From Allomesorhizobium camelthorni (lineage in GTDB: Bacteria > Pseudomonadota > Alphaproteobacteria > Rhizobiales > Rhizobiaceae), in contig NZ_JAAKZF010000002.1 of NCBI RefSeq assembly GCF_011045125.1, positions 225,123-289,122 of the forward strand: a DNA stretch of 64,000 bases, given 5' to 3'. This document shows positions 37,398 to 46,552 of the stretch, piece after piece; within the stretch, counting starts at the first letter, position 1; every line of letters begins with the position of its first letter. A program made the translations under genes and the position numbers. The notes beneath the pieces were generated by a model, which did no database searches, had not been told where the DNA came from, and saw only the letters and a list, made by a program, of their open reading frames with translations.

Positions 37398-37826
37398 TTA
37401 ACCGTGTCGGGCCTGTCGCCGCTTCTGCAAGAAAATGACGATGCGGAAGGCGACGTAGAGAAGCGCGACGAAGGCGTGCGACCAGACGATGGCCGGGCGG
37501 GCGCCGAACAGGTCCGGGAGGCCGGCATACATGACGATCTCGGTCGCCGCGCAGATGAACCAGATCACCGGTCCCCACGACGCCAGCATCCACAGGCCGC
37601 TGGCGGCGAACGGATAAAACACCGACAGGGTGACCGCGGCGATCTGCCAGTGGACCGGCATCAGGTCGAAGCGCCACAGCGCGCCGTCATAGATGCCGAT
37701 CAGGCGCACCCAATAAAGCACGCCGAACAGCAGGCAATAGCCGGCGATGATGCGCTGGAACCAGGCGAAAGCGATCTCGACGGCGGAGAGCCCGATCGCC
37801 GGCTGCCTGTCCATGAACACGCTCAC
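37398..37826 (-). CDS. DUF6163-like small membrane protein
   Basis: 142 residues with four hydrophobic helices (IIAGYCLLFGVLYWVRLIG; WQIAAVTLSVFYPFAASGLW; GPVIWFICAATEIVMYAGLP; HAFVALLYVAFRIVIFLQ) and a short basic tail. I associate it with DUF6163, a rhizobial inner-membrane family of unknown function. GTG 37826 overlaps the stop of the upstream hydrolase by four bases (GTGA), so the two are probably co-translated; ATG 37814 is an alternative. Confidence 0.75.
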   Translation of the reverse strand: MSVFMDRQPAIGLSAVEIAFAWFQRIIAGYCLLFGVLYWVRLIGIYDGALWRFDLMPVHWQIAAVTLSVFYPFAASGLWMLASWGPVIWFICAATEIVMYAGLPDLFGARPAIVWSHAFVALLYVAFRIVIFLQKRRQARHG

Positions 37827-38872
37827 AGAACCAGATCTCCGCCCGTAAGCGGCGCGAAATAGGCCTCGATGGCGGCGGGGTCGACGTCGTCCAGCGTCGC
37901 CGGCCACCACTCGGGCTTCGAGCCTTTGTCGATGATCGCGGCGCGGATGCCCTCGTAGAAATCATGGCCGGAGAGCATGCGGTTGACGATCCTGAACTCC
38001 ATGCGCATGCACTCGTCCATGTCGAGCATCGCGCCCATATTGATCTGCCGGAAGGCGACGTTGACGCTGGTCGGCGAGCGTTTCTCGATGGTGGCGAGCG
38101 CGGCTGCGGCAAACTCGCCGGCAGGCTCGGCCGCGTGCCGGCGCAGGCCGGTGAGCAGGTCGTGCAGTTTTTCGCGCGAGAAGGACTGCGCGATCAGATG
38201 CAGCGTCGCATCGTCGGTCTCGCGCGGCGGCACATGGCATACCTTCTTCAGGGCAGCGTCCGGCCGGCCCGTCGCGCAGAGCTCCTCGACCAGGCCGTCG
38301 AGCTTCGAGGCGGCCACCACATAGGTGGCGAGCCCCGCCCACAGCGCGTCACCGTAGCGGATGCGGCTGCCGGTCAGGCCGAGATACATGCCGAAGCTGC
38401 CCTTGATGCGTGACAAAAGAAAGCTGCCGCCGACATCCGGGAAGAAACCGATGCCGACTTCGGGCATGGCGAAGACCGCATTCTCCGTCATCACCCGGTG
38501 CGAGCCGTGGAACGACACGCCGACGCCGCCGCCCATGACGATGCCGTCGATCAGCGCGACATAGGGTTTCTTGAAGCGGGCGACGGCCGCATTCAGCCGG
38601 TATTCGTCGGCGAAGAAGTCGATCGGCGGATTGCCGGCGCGGCCCGCTTCATAGATGTCGAGGATGTCGCCGCCCGCCGAAAACGCCTTGCCCTCGGCCT
38701 TGATCACCACCACCGCCACGCCCGGATCGGCTTCCCACGCCGCAAGCGCCGCGCTCAACGCCCGGACCATGCGGTGGGTGACAGCGTTCAGCGCCTTCGG
38801 GCGGGTCAGCGTGACGATGCCGGCCTTGCCGCTTCGCTCGAAACGGATCTCATCGCCGCCGCCAAAATCCAT
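37823..38872 (-). CDS. 3-hydroxyisobutyryl-CoA hydrolase (enoyl-CoA hydratase fold)
   Basis: 349 residues, the length of HIBCH rather than of a simple hydratase. Crotonase oxyanion motifs: AFSAGGDILDIYEAG and DGIVMGGGVGVSFHGSHRV, then AMPEVGIGFFPDVGGSFLLSR, where the catalytic Glu/Asp lie, and NRMLSGHDFYEGIRAAIIDK at the end. It hydrolyses 3-hydroxyisobutyryl-CoA in valine breakdown. The product is normally passed to MmsB, which is not in the window. Confidence 0.9.
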   Translation of the reverse strand: MDFGGGDEIRFERSGKAGIVTLTRPKALNAVTHRMVRALSAALAAWEADPGVAVVVIKAEGKAFSAGGDILDIYEAGRAGNPPIDFFADEYRLNAAVARFKKPYVALIDGIVMGGGVGVSFHGSHRVMTENAVFAMPEVGIGFFPDVGGSFLLSRIKGSFGMYLGLTGSRIRYGDALWAGLATYVVAASKLDGLVEELCATGRPDAALKKVCHVPPRETDDATLHLIAQSFSREKLHDLLTGLRRHAAEPAGEFAAAALATIEKRSPTSVNVAFRQINMGAMLDMDECMRMEFRIVNRMLSGHDFYEGIRAAIIDKGSKPEWWPATLDDVDPAAIEAYFAPLTGGDLVL

Positions 38873-39142
38873 CGTTGCAAAAATCCCTTGCGGCCCCTGC
38901 CGAGCTTAAGTGCTAAAGGAGGGCGGACGGGCGCGTCAATGGCAGGTTTGGAGGGGAGGGGATATGCCTGATATCTTGCGCATTGCCTGGGTGATTGCCT
39001 GTAGCGCTTTTTCCGCGCCGCAATGCGCGGGCGGCGCAGATCCTGTCGGGAAACGGCGCGCCGCAAAAGCGCCTGGCACAAGCTGCCGCATTGGCGATGA
39101 ACGCCCCGGCGTGCTAGAGACCGGCGATCCGGAGGCAGGCCG

Positions 39143-40174
39143 ATGAACAGATTCACCCCCGCAAAGCCCGCCGGCGTCCGCTCGGTCGACGAAATCACCG
39201 GCAGCCGCCGCCTGCGCCGCATGCGCAAGGCGGACTGGTCGCGCAGGCTGGTCCAGGAGAACCGGCTGACGGTGGACGATCTGATCTGGCCGATCTTCGT
39301 CATAGAAGGCGAGGGGCGGCGCGAGCCGATCCCGGCCATGCCGGGCGTTTTCCGCCTGACGCTAGATCTGGCCGTGACGGAAGCCGAGCGCGCGGCGAAG
39401 CTCGGCATCCCGGCCATCGCCACTTTCCCGAACATCGAAATCGACCGGCGCGACCAGACCGGCTCGCACATTCTCGATCCGGAAAACGTCATCAACCGCG
39501 CCACCCGCGCCATCAAGGCCGCCGTGCCCGAGATCGGCATCATCACCGACGCCGCGCTCGACCCGTTCACCAGCCACGGCCATGACGGCATCCTGCGCGA
39601 CGGCGTCATCGTCAATGACGAGACGGTCGAGCAGGTCGCCGCTGCCGCCGTCATCCAGGCGGCGAGCGGCGCCGACATCATCGCGCCGTCGGACATGATG
39701 GACGGGCGCATCGGCGCTATCCGCGACGCGCTCGACGCCAACGGCTTCCAGGACGTGGCGATCATGTCCTATGCGACGAAATTCGCCTCCGCCTTCTACG
39801 GCCCCTACCGCGAGGCTGTCGGCACCGCCGGCCTGCTCAAGGGCGACAAGAAGACTTACTATCTCGACCACGCCAACTCCGACGAGGCGGTGCGCGAGGC
39901 CGAGCAGGATATTCTCGAGGGCGCCGACATGATCATGGTCAAGCCGGGCCTGCCCTATCTCGACATTATCCGCCGGCTGAAGGACGAGTTTTCGATGCCG
40001 ACCTTCGCCTACCAGGTGTCGGGCGAATATTCGATGATCAAGGCCGCCGCCGCCAATGGCTGGATCGACGGCGAGAAGGCGATGCTGGAAAGCCTACTCG
40101 CCTTCAAGCGAGCCGGTTGCGACGGCATCCTGACCTACTTCGCGCCGGAAGTGGCGGAGCTGCTGCGGAGGTGA
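39143..40174 (+). CDS. hemB: Delta-aminolevulinic acid dehydratase (porphobilinogen synthase)
   Basis: 343 residues. It condenses two 5-aminolevulinate molecules in tetrapyrrole (heme, vitamin B12) synthesis. Schiff-base lysines are Lys213 (SYATKFASAFYGPYR) and Lys267 (MIMVKPGLPYL). The metal region reads DAALDPFTSHGHDG, with Asp where zinc enzymes have Cys, so it is the Mg-dependent type known from Bradyrhizobium and relatives. RBS GGAGGCAGG. A 60-codon frame (38964-39146) overlapping its ATG is probably chance. Confidence 0.97.
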   Translation: MNRFTPAKPAGVRSVDEITGSRRLRRMRKADWSRRLVQENRLTVDDLIWPIFVIEGEGRREPIPAMPGVFRLTLDLAVTEAERAAKLGIPAIATFPNIEIDRRDQTGSHILDPENVINRATRAIKAAVPEIGIITDAALDPFTSHGHDGILRDGVIVNDETVEQVAAAAVIQAASGADIIAPSDMMDGRIGAIRDALDANGFQDVAIMSYATKFASAFYGPYREAVGTAGLLKGDKKTYYLDHANSDEAVREAEQDILEGADMIMVKPGLPYLDIIRRLKDEFSMPTFAYQVSGEYSMIKAAAANGWIDGEKAMLESLLAFKRAGCDGILTYFAPEVAELLRR

Positions 40175-40220
40175 GCGACCGGTTCTATATGGGAGCGCTG
40201 CGTTGCTGTAGGATATAGGC

Positions 40221-40517
40221 ATGAACAGGACTGAAGCCATCAGCAAGTTGCGGAAAAGCGCGGATGCCGTGAAGGGCATGGGCGCCACGGCGCTTTACCT
40301 GTTCGGCTCGACTGTACGCGACGAAACATCCGGGCGCAGCGATCTCGACCTGTTCATCGACTATGACGCCAGCAGACGGTTTTCTCTGCTCGATCTTATC
40401 GCCATCAAGCAACTGCTCGAAGAGGAGATGGCGGTGGAAGTGGACGTCACGACACGCGACAGTCTCCATCCGATGCTGAAGGAAGACATCGAGCGCTCGG
40501 CCGTCCGCGTGTTCTGA
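40221..40517 (+). CDS. mntA: MntA-type nucleotidyltransferase antitoxin
   Basis: 98 residues with the minimal nucleotidyltransferase motif GS-x10-DxD (GSTVRDETSGRSDLDLF), then a short helical end. In characterised MntA/HepT pairs the antitoxin adds AMP to the HEPN toxin and so blocks it. Its stop shares one base with the toxin ATG, giving tight coupling. Located 46 bases after hemB. Confidence 0.88.
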   Translation: MNRTEAISKLRKSADAVKGMGATALYLFGSTVRDETSGRSDLDLFIDYDASRRFSLLDLIAIKQLLEEEMAVEVDVTTRDSLHPMLKEDIERSAVRVF

Positions 40518-40870
40518 TGGCTAAGCGCAAGATCGGCCCCATCCTGGCGGAAATACTGGAGGCACTCGATGGCATCGAGGCAGCGACCGCCGGCAAGACG
40601 CTTGAAGAATTTCAGGCTGACTGGCTGTTGAAGCATGGCGTCCAGCGCGGCTTGGAGATCATCTCCGAAGCTGCTCGTCACATACCTGACGATCTGCTTG
40701 CGCTTGCTCCGGACGTTCCCTGGAAGCAAGTTCGTGGCATAGGCAACGTGCTGCGGCATGAATATCATAAGATCGCCGACCCGATTGTCTGGGCCGTGGT
40801 CGTCGACAGCTTGCCCTCGTTACGCTCCGCCATGGAAATCATTTCCGAATCGCTCGCCAACGACAACTAA
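40517..40870 (+). CDS. hepT: HepT-like HEPN toxin (DUF86), variant active site
   Basis: 117 residues of helical HEPN fold (DUF86). The usual RX4-6H RNase motif followed by Y aligns with GIGNVLRHEYHKI here. His and Tyr are kept, but the position normally holding the catalytic Arg is Gly; the nearest Arg residues are seven positions before and directly before the His. Toxicity as an RNase is therefore uncertain. The downstream HEYH should still be the AMPylation target Tyr region. Confidence 0.85.
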   Translation: MAKRKIGPILAEILEALDGIEAATAGKTLEEFQADWLLKHGVQRGLEIISEAARHIPDDLLALAPDVPWKQVRGIGNVLRHEYHKIADPIVWAVVVDSLPSLRSAMEIISESLANDN

Positions 40871-40989
40871 ACTCGCGATCGCAATTCCTTTGCCTGCGAA
40901 GGATCGGAAGCTGCTTCAGCCTCATTGGGCAGAAACGCAGGAGAATCCCGACGGCAGTCGCCTATTAGATAAGAACGGCTCCGCCATCC

Positions 40990-41133
40990 TCACGGCAGCC
41001 GGAGCAGGCGCTGCAAGGGGTGGATCCGTGGCCTGACCGGCGCTTCCTTCAGCGCATCCTCGTCGCGCTTCGGGCGCGGGATGCCCCAGTACTTGCGATA
41101 GATGTCTTCGAACAGAAGATGGATAGGATGCAT
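40990..41133 (-). CDS. Microprotein 1 (47 aa), LacI-controlled pair
   Basis: ATG has an ideal RBS (AAGGAGG). The product starts MHPIHLLFEDIYRKYWGIPR and continues with a basic, Pro-rich tail. It is a clear paralogue of the next gene: both share MHPxxxLFEDIYRxxWGIP and diverge after it. No signal peptide; the conserved part looks like an amphipathic helix rich in aromatic residues. An operator (41153-41166) stands 20 bases before the ATG. Function unknown; I do not recognise the family. Confidence 0.72.
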   Translation of the reverse strand: MHPIHLLFEDIYRKYWGIPRPKRDEDALKEAPVRPRIHPLQRLLRLP

Positions 41134-41152
41134 GGCAGCCTCCTTCATTCCT

Positions 41153-41166
41153 TTGGATCGATTCAA
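41153..41166. promoter_or_regulatory. LacI operator O1
   Basis: TTGGATCGATTCAA, one of four near-identical 14-bp palindromes; immediately upstream of microprotein gene 1. Confidence 0.8.
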
Positions 41167-41177
41167 TGACTGACCCG

Positions 41178-41315
41178 TCAAATCGCGGCTGCGTCGCGGG
41201 CCGAGCGCTTCCGGCGCGAGGCGTACCAGCGCTTGCGCTCGTTCCAGGCATTGCCTTTCGGGATGCCCCAATGGTTGCGGTAGATGTCTTCGAACAAATA
41301 GTTGACGGGATGCAT
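41178..41315 (-). CDS. Microprotein 2 (45 aa), LacI-controlled pair
   Basis: RBS GCGGAGG precedes the ATG. Product starts MHPVNYLFEDIYRNHWGIPK and ends with a strongly basic stretch (ERKRWYASRRKRSARDAAAI). Paralogue of microprotein 1, arranged in tandem on the same strand, each with its own operator. The repeated operator-RBS-gene layout suggests a local duplication. Divergent from the LacI-type gene. Confidence 0.75.
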   Translation of the reverse strand: MHPVNYLFEDIYRNHWGIPKGNAWNERKRWYASRRKRSARDAAAI

Positions 41316-41334
41316 AGCGGCCTCCGCTTTCAGC

Positions 41335-41383
41335 TTGGATCGATCCAATCGGCGGAACCATGCTTCCGATTGGATCGATTCAA
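41335..41383. promoter_or_regulatory. LacI operators O2 and O3
   Basis: O2 TTGGATCGATCCAA (41335-41348, perfect palindrome) and O3 TTGGATCGATTCAA (41370-41383) are 35 bases apart, upstream of microprotein gene 2. Two same-face sites at this spacing suit cooperative binding. Confidence 0.85.
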
Positions 41384-41417
41384 AAATAATCCGATCGGCG
41401 ATGATGTCAAGTAAAAT

Positions 41418-41431
41418 TTGAATCGATCCAA
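41418..41431. promoter_or_regulatory. LacI operator O4 (autoregulatory)
   Basis: TTGAATCGATCCAA, 53 bases before the LacI-type gene start; expected to give autoregulation. Confidence 0.8.
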
Positions 41432-41484
41432 GCGCTATGCTATCTGTGGCCCAAACGGCGCCTCGATCGCGGCAAGGAGAACGA

Positions 41485-42546
41485 ATGACGAGACCGGTCA
41501 GGCTTGCGGATGTGGCCAGGGAGGCCGGCGTCTCGCATGGAACCGCCTCCAACGTGTTCAGCCGCCCGGAAATCGTGCGGGACGAGGTGAGGGAACGCGT
41601 CTTCACGGCCGCGCAAAAGCTCGGCTATGCCGGCCCGGATCCTAAGGGCCGGCTGCTGCGTGCCGGCAAGGTCAACGCGATCGGCGTGGCGACTGCCGAG
41701 CCGCTTTCCTATTTCTTCGACGATCCGTTCGCGCGCACTGTTATGTCCGGCATCAGCCAGGCCTGCGACGCCACCGGCGCGGGGATATCGCTGGTCTCGG
41801 CGGCCAATAAGGAACAACTCGCCTGGAACATCCAGAGCGCACTCGTCGACGGCTTCATCGTCTTCTGCGTCGAGGGCGGGTCGCGCCTGGTCGAACTGAC
41901 CCGGGAGCGAAAGCTGCCCTTCGTGACCCTGGATTTCGCTGAGCGTGACGACACGGTCGCCACCATCGGTGTCGACGACGTCGCCGGCGCAGGCATGGCG
42001 GCCCGGCACCTTGCCGAACTCGGCCACCGGGGCTTCGCCGTTCTCGCGTTGCCGACCATCGAGACCGGCTACGGGCCGACGACCCTGGAGCGTGCGCAAA
42101 ACGCCATCTATTCGGGTACGCGCGACCGCGTCCGCGGCTATTTCGAGGCGCTTGCCGCGCATGGGATCGACGTGAAGGCAGTCCCGATCTACGAAACCGA
42201 AAACGACGAAGCGTCCACCCGCGCCGGCATGGAGCATTTGTTCGCGGCCGCGGAGCCGCCGACGGCAATCCTGGCTATGTCGGATCGCATGGCGCTGGAG
42301 GCGCTCGATTGGCTGCGCGAGCGCGGCATCGACGTTCCCCGCGAGGTATCGGTGATCGGCTTCGACGGGGTGCCGGAAAGCGCCGTCTCGATCCCGCCAC
42401 TGACGACGGTCGCGCAGCCCATCGTCGAGATTGGCCGCCGGGCCGTGCAGGCGATTCTCGGCTTCGACGGGACGATCCGGCAGGAAATACTGGATGTCGA
42501 GCTCGTGGTCCGAGGCTCGACGGCCGCCGCGCCCGGAATCAGGTGA
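41485..42546 (+). CDS. LacI-family transcriptional regulator
   Basis: 353 residues. N-terminal HTH RLADVAREAGVSHGTASNVFSRPEIVRDEVRERV with hinge helix, then a periplasmic-binding-like sugar domain (GFIVFCVEGGSRLVEL; VEIGRRAVQAILG at the end). RBS AAGGAGA before ATG. It faces the microprotein genes and four matching operators, which carry the CG centre typical of LacI sites. Ligand unknown, presumably a sugar or nucleoside-like compound. The ABC transporter gene converges downstream. Confidence 0.93.
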   Translation: MTRPVRLADVAREAGVSHGTASNVFSRPEIVRDEVRERVFTAAQKLGYAGPDPKGRLLRAGKVNAIGVATAEPLSYFFDDPFARTVMSGISQACDATGAGISLVSAANKEQLAWNIQSALVDGFIVFCVEGGSRLVELTRERKLPFVTLDFAERDDTVATIGVDDVAGAGMAARHLAELGHRGFAVLALPTIETGYGPTTLERAQNAIYSGTRDRVRGYFEALAAHGIDVKAVPIYETENDEASTRAGMEHLFAAAEPPTAILAMSDRMALEALDWLRERGIDVPREVSVIGFDGVPESAVSIPPLTTVAQPIVEIGRRAVQAILGFDGTIRQEILDVELVVRGSTAAAPGIR

Positions 42547-42596
42547 TGCCGGCCTGACCCGATTCTCAGCATACCCAGCCCAACGCCGCGGCGACT

Positions 42597-44513
42597 TTAC
42601 CGGATGGGCTGGCTGGTCCCGTCCTTCCGGCGGAGACGCGGAATGCCCAACCTGCTTACCGCGACCGGCTGTTCCAGGATCGTCGTGAGTTCGGCCGGAA
42701 GCGTGGCGCGAAGCGGATGCTTGACCGCGACGCCGTCAGCGATGCTGAGCACGCTGTCGTAGAACTCCGCTCCGGTCGCCGATTTCGGCGGCGAGGCCTC
42801 GTGCATGACACTGATCACCGTGATGCCGGGACAATTGTCCTTGATTGCCTGGTGGAAGGCGGTTTTCGCTGCGACGTCGAGCGCGCCCGTCGCTTCGTCG
42901 AGGAACAGCAGACCCGGCCGGTGCAAAAGGATGCGCGCCAGCACCAGCTTCTGCTTCTGCCCGCCGGACAAAACCTCGTCCCAGCATTTTCCATCGCGGC
43001 AGGTCTCGCCCAGAAATTCGATGAACTCGCCGAGGCCGGCCTTGTGCAGGGCTGATGAGGCCGCTGCGTCCGAATGGCCGCAATGGCTCTCGGGCAGGCA
43101 GACGAGCTGCTTCAGCGATACTCGCGACAGCCTTATGTCCTGTGACGCATAGAAGGAGCGGACGCCTTCGGGAAAGACCACGTCGCCGCCGCCATGCGGC
43201 CAGAGCCCGTTGATCGCCTTCAGGAGGCTGGTCTTGCCGCAGCCGGATTCGCCTTTCATGAAGGTCCATTCGCCGCGGCGGAAGCGCAGATTGGCCGCGG
43301 TGACGAAGGGTGTCGCGTCATCGCCCTCGTGCAGCAGTTCCAGATCGCGGACGGTCAGCCCGAACACCGCATGCTGGTTGCCGAAGCGGAAATCGCACCG
43401 GCCGGTGCTGCGGTAGAATTCGGCCGGCTGCTGCACTTGTTCAATGGCGTTGGCGAGATCGCTCACGCGCCTGGCGTTGGCTTTCAGCGTCGCGATCGCC
43501 GGCATGACATGGATGAACCAGGAACATTGGCTGATCAGCGAATTGACCAGTTCGGCGCCGGTTATGTAGCCCTTCAGGCTGATCTTTTCGTGCATGTAGG
43601 GCAACAACCCCGGGCCGTACGCGACGATCCGGGAGCCGAGGAAATCGTAGATCTTCTCGAAGGACATGTAGCCTGAGTGGAACCAGTTCAGGCGCGACCA
43701 TGTGCGGTCGATGTCCGTGTAGAGGCTTTCGTGCATCTCCTTCTGCACGACTTCGCCGCGTGCGGCCGCGACATGAAAGCTGCGGCGTAAAAGCGTGGTC
43801 AACTCGCTGCGGTAGCTGCCTTCGGCGCGCTGGATGGCGATGGTCAGTTGCTCGAGTATCCTGCCGAGCTTCAGGGCGATGAAGGTGTTCAGCGGCACGT
43901 AGGCGGCGACCGCCGCGAAGGCGACGATCGCGCCGCCATAGACGCCCAGAAATTCGAGGCCGGCGACCACCGTCGAGGTCTCGAGCAGCTTCTGGCCGAC
44001 GAAGAACAGCGACGCGGCGACGCCCATGACGCCCATGGCAAGGCCGATCGCGCCGCCTGTCATGCCTTTGATGGATTCCTGCACGCGCTGGTCGATGTTG
44101 TCGGGAGGGGCAAGCGGCGCGCCATCCTGATCGCGGGCGCCGTGCTGCAAATGAAAGTGGGTATGATTGGCGTCGAGCAGGGCTTCGTTGAAGCGGCCGT
44201 TCAGCCAGCCGCGCCATTTGCGGTGGAGGGTCGTCGAGAAGAGGTGCCGGACGCCGATTATGCCGGCGTCCTTGAGGATCACGAGAAGGACCAGCAGGCC
44301 GGCATTGCCGAGCACCGTGGCCAGCGGGCTGGCGTTGCCGGGATCGTGGAAGTAGGCGATCGAGTTGACGAGTTCGCCGGAGGCTTCGGCCATCCATACG
44401 CTGGTCTTGCTGGAAGCCGCCGTGAACAGCGCGATCACCACCGTCAGCGTCCAGGCTTCCTTCCACCGGTTCGAGAACCAGTAGGCCCGCATCAGGCCCC
44501 AGAAGCCGCACAT
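42597..44513 (-). CDS. SbmA/BacA-related ABC transporter (permease-ATPase fusion)
   Basis: 638 residues from MCGFWGLMRAYW (ATG 44492 is an alternative). The membrane domain is of the SbmA_BacA/ABC_membrane_2 type (WRGWLNGRFNEALLDANHTHF, DNIDQRVQESIKGM, and NWFHSGYMSFEKIYDFLG near the last helix). The ATPase has Walker A GESGCGKTS, signature LSGGQKQK and Walker B LLFLDEATGALD. Relatives import peptides or very-long-chain lipids or B12. Convergent to the LacI gene with a 50-base gap; whether LacI controls it is unknown. Confidence 0.87.
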   Translation of the reverse strand: MCGFWGLMRAYWFSNRWKEAWTLTVVIALFTAASSKTSVWMAEASGELVNSIAYFHDPGNASPLATVLGNAGLLVLLVILKDAGIIGVRHLFSTTLHRKWRGWLNGRFNEALLDANHTHFHLQHGARDQDGAPLAPPDNIDQRVQESIKGMTGGAIGLAMGVMGVAASLFFVGQKLLETSTVVAGLEFLGVYGGAIVAFAAVAAYVPLNTFIALKLGRILEQLTIAIQRAEGSYRSELTTLLRRSFHVAAARGEVVQKEMHESLYTDIDRTWSRLNWFHSGYMSFEKIYDFLGSRIVAYGPGLLPYMHEKISLKGYITGAELVNSLISQCSWFIHVMPAIATLKANARRVSDLANAIEQVQQPAEFYRSTGRCDFRFGNQHAVFGLTVRDLELLHEGDDATPFVTAANLRFRRGEWTFMKGESGCGKTSLLKAINGLWPHGGGDVVFPEGVRSFYASQDIRLSRVSLKQLVCLPESHCGHSDAAASSALHKAGLGEFIEFLGETCRDGKCWDEVLSGGQKQKLVLARILLHRPGLLFLDEATGALDVAAKTAFHQAIKDNCPGITVISVMHEASPPKSATGAEFYDSVLSIADGVAVKHPLRATLPAELTTILEQPVAVSRLGIPRLRRKDGTSQPIR

Positions 44514-44866
44514 CGAAGAAACGGGCGTCAATGAAGGGGAATTAACCCTGCCACGCCATCTGCGTATAAGCCCTGGTCGAGGTCTTACGACACCCGCCCG
44601 AATCACAACGTAACCACCCTTTAAGCCCCTTTTTTGCCATCAAAGTAACATGATTCGGCCATTTTCAAACTGATTTGTCGGCGAAGTGGCCTTAGCCGTA
44701 TTGTGAGACGAGTAATCTTAGGGATTAGTTTCCGACGCGCCGACCTTCCGGGAGCCACTTGGCGTGTGGCGACGGCAAGCCGGCACGCTCTTGAAGTTTT
44801 TGCCGCTTTTCACCATTTCCGGCGCGTCCGGCTTGTAATCTTCCCGGATTATCGAAAGGAAAGGCA
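44514..44866. other. Intergenic region, no gene seen
   Basis: 353 bases, somewhat AT-richer than the genes around it. It should hold divergent promoters for the ABC transporter and the RDD gene. I find no convincing small ORF, terminator or palindrome. Confidence 0.5.
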
Positions 44867-45337
44867 ATGGGCACCCAGGCACTCGACGGCGAGATCATCG
44901 CAACCCGGCTGGACGATGTACGCGCTTATGAAGGCGTACTGACCCGGCGTGTGCTCGCCTTCTGCATCGACTATATGATCGTTGCGGTCCTCATCATTCC
45001 CTTCGCGATACTGATCGCTATTTTGGGGGTCCTGACGCTCGGCCTCGGCTGGATGCTGTTCAGCATTCTCGTGCCGGCGGTGGCGCTCGTCTATGTCTGG
45101 AACACGCTCGGCGGCCCCAACCAGGCCACGGTCGGCATGCGCATGATGGGCATCCGTCTCGACAGGCTTGACGGCAACCGGGTCGACGGCATGCTTGCCG
45201 TGGTTCATTCCGTTCTGTTCTGGGGCCTGAACGTTGTGCTGACGCCGCTGATCCTGCTTGCGACCCTGTTCACCGACCGCAAGCGCGCCGTTCACGATCT
45301 GCTGCTCGGAACCGTGGTCACACGCACCGACCGCTGA
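44867..45337 (+). CDS. RDD-family membrane protein
   Basis: 156 residues with the RDD signature (VLTRRVLAFCIDYMIV) and TVGMRMMGIRLDR plus RAVHDLLLGTVVTR. Four hydrophobic stretches place it in the inner membrane. Some RDD proteins are Na+/H+ antiporters, most are uncharacterised. Good RBS (AAGGAAAGG). Confidence 0.9.
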   Translation: MGTQALDGEIIATRLDDVRAYEGVLTRRVLAFCIDYMIVAVLIIPFAILIAILGVLTLGLGWMLFSILVPAVALVYVWNTLGGPNQATVGMRMMGIRLDRLDGNRVDGMLAVVHSVLFWGLNVVLTPLILLATLFTDRKRAVHDLLLGTVVTRTDR

Positions 45338-45464
45338 CCTGGCGTTTGGCGAACAGTCGGCCGCATCGGTCGACAACGATCACAATAGGATCACGAATAT
45401 TGAGTTGAATTTTTCGCTGCTGGGGCCATGGTAGTGTTGTTCGCGGGAGCCTAACCTACGCGCC

Positions 45465-46220
45465 ATGACGCACCATACGACACAGTCGCCGCAATTCTTC
45501 CTGACCGCGCCTTCGCCGTGCCCCTATATTGAAGGCCAGTTCGAGCGGAAGGTATTCACGCATCTGGTCGGCGACAAGGCGCCCGAGATGAACGACCTCC
45601 TGACGCAGGGGGGCTTCCGCCGTTCGCAGAACATCGCCTACCGGCCTGCCTGTGAATCCTGCCGCGCCTGCGTCTCGGTGCGCATCCTTGCCGGCGAGTT
45701 CCAGGCGACGAAGAACATGCGGCGGGTCATCCAGCGCAATTCCGACCTGATCGGCGCCATGCACGACGCCGAGCCCTCAACCGAGCAATATTCGCTGTTT
45801 CGCCGCTATCTCGACGCCCGCCACCGCAAGGGCGGCATGTCCGACATGACCGTGCTCGACTACGCCATGATGGTGGAGGACACCCATGTCGACACCAAGA
45901 TCATCGAATACCGCAAGCGCGGGCCGGACAGCTTCATCACCGGCCGGGGGCAGGGCGAGCTGATCGCGGTGGCGCTCTCGGACAAGATGGCGGACGGCCT
46001 GTCCATGGTCTATTCCTACTTCAATCCGGACTTCGAGGATCGCTCGCTCGGCACCTTCATGATCCTCGACCACATTGCGCGCGCCCGCGCCGCCGGCCTG
46101 CCCCATGTCTATCTCGGCTATTGGGTCAACGGCTCGCGCAAGATGAGCTATAAGGTGCGCTTCATGCCGCAGGAACATCTCGGCCCGAGGGGTTGGGAGC
46201 GCTTCCCGCCGCAGACCTGA
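45465..46220 (+). CDS. bpt: Aspartate/glutamate leucyl-transferase (Bpt, ATE-like)
   Basis: 251 residues with the ATE N-terminal Cys cluster ([30 protein letters not shown]) and the C-terminal acyltransferase core ([43 protein letters not shown]). Bpt transfers Leu from leucyl-tRNA to N-terminal Asp/Glu, marking proteins for ClpAPS in the N-degron pathway. Confidence 0.95.
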   Translation: MTHHTTQSPQFFLTAPSPCPYIEGQFERKVFTHLVGDKAPEMNDLLTQGGFRRSQNIAYRPACESCRACVSVRILAGEFQATKNMRRVIQRNSDLIGAMHDAEPSTEQYSLFRRYLDARHRKGGMSDMTVLDYAMMVEDTHVDTKIIEYRKRGPDSFITGRGQGELIAVALSDKMADGLSMVYSYFNPDFEDRSLGTFMILDHIARARAAGLPHVYLGYWVNGSRKMSYKVRFMPQEHLGPRGWERFPPQT

Positions 46221-46552
46221 CACTCCCGGCCCCGCACACCCACGCTGCCGCTGGATTTCTTGACGGAGCAAGACCGTGTCAGCGACCGAGACCAATCACG
46301 CCCCGGGGCCTGCTGCTGATCGCCATTGGCGGTATGGCTCTCTCGTCCTGCATTCACTCTGGCAGCTCAATCACGGCCGCAGGCGCTCCGCCGCACAGAC
46401 GGTCGGCCATCCGGCATAGATAAGCCGGCGTTAACGCGGGCGAGAATTCACCCTCCGCCGTTAAACATCGCGCATAGGTTGCGCCTCAGGTTGTTGACAG
46501 CTTCCGCACATCCGCACTACGGATTATCAAATTGTGTGCGGGGCCGAAGGCA
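46221..46552. other. Intergenic region, possible lipoprotein-signal remnant
   Basis: 332 bases. A lipoprotein-like stretch (PRGLLLIAIGGMALSSC) is encoded around 46300-46360 but has no start codon or RBS in frame and ends soon after; I treat it as a remnant. AT content rises toward the next gene, where its promoter should lie. Confidence 0.4.

Noticed and set aside
38964..39146. 60-codon frame with RBS, overlapping the hemB start
   Set aside because: No domain, poor composition after residue 25, and hemB has its own strong RBS; overlap with ATGA is probably chance.
46300..46423. Lipoprotein-like signal sequence after bpt
   Set aside because: No start codon or RBS in frame and only ~25 residues after the Cys; treated as remnant.
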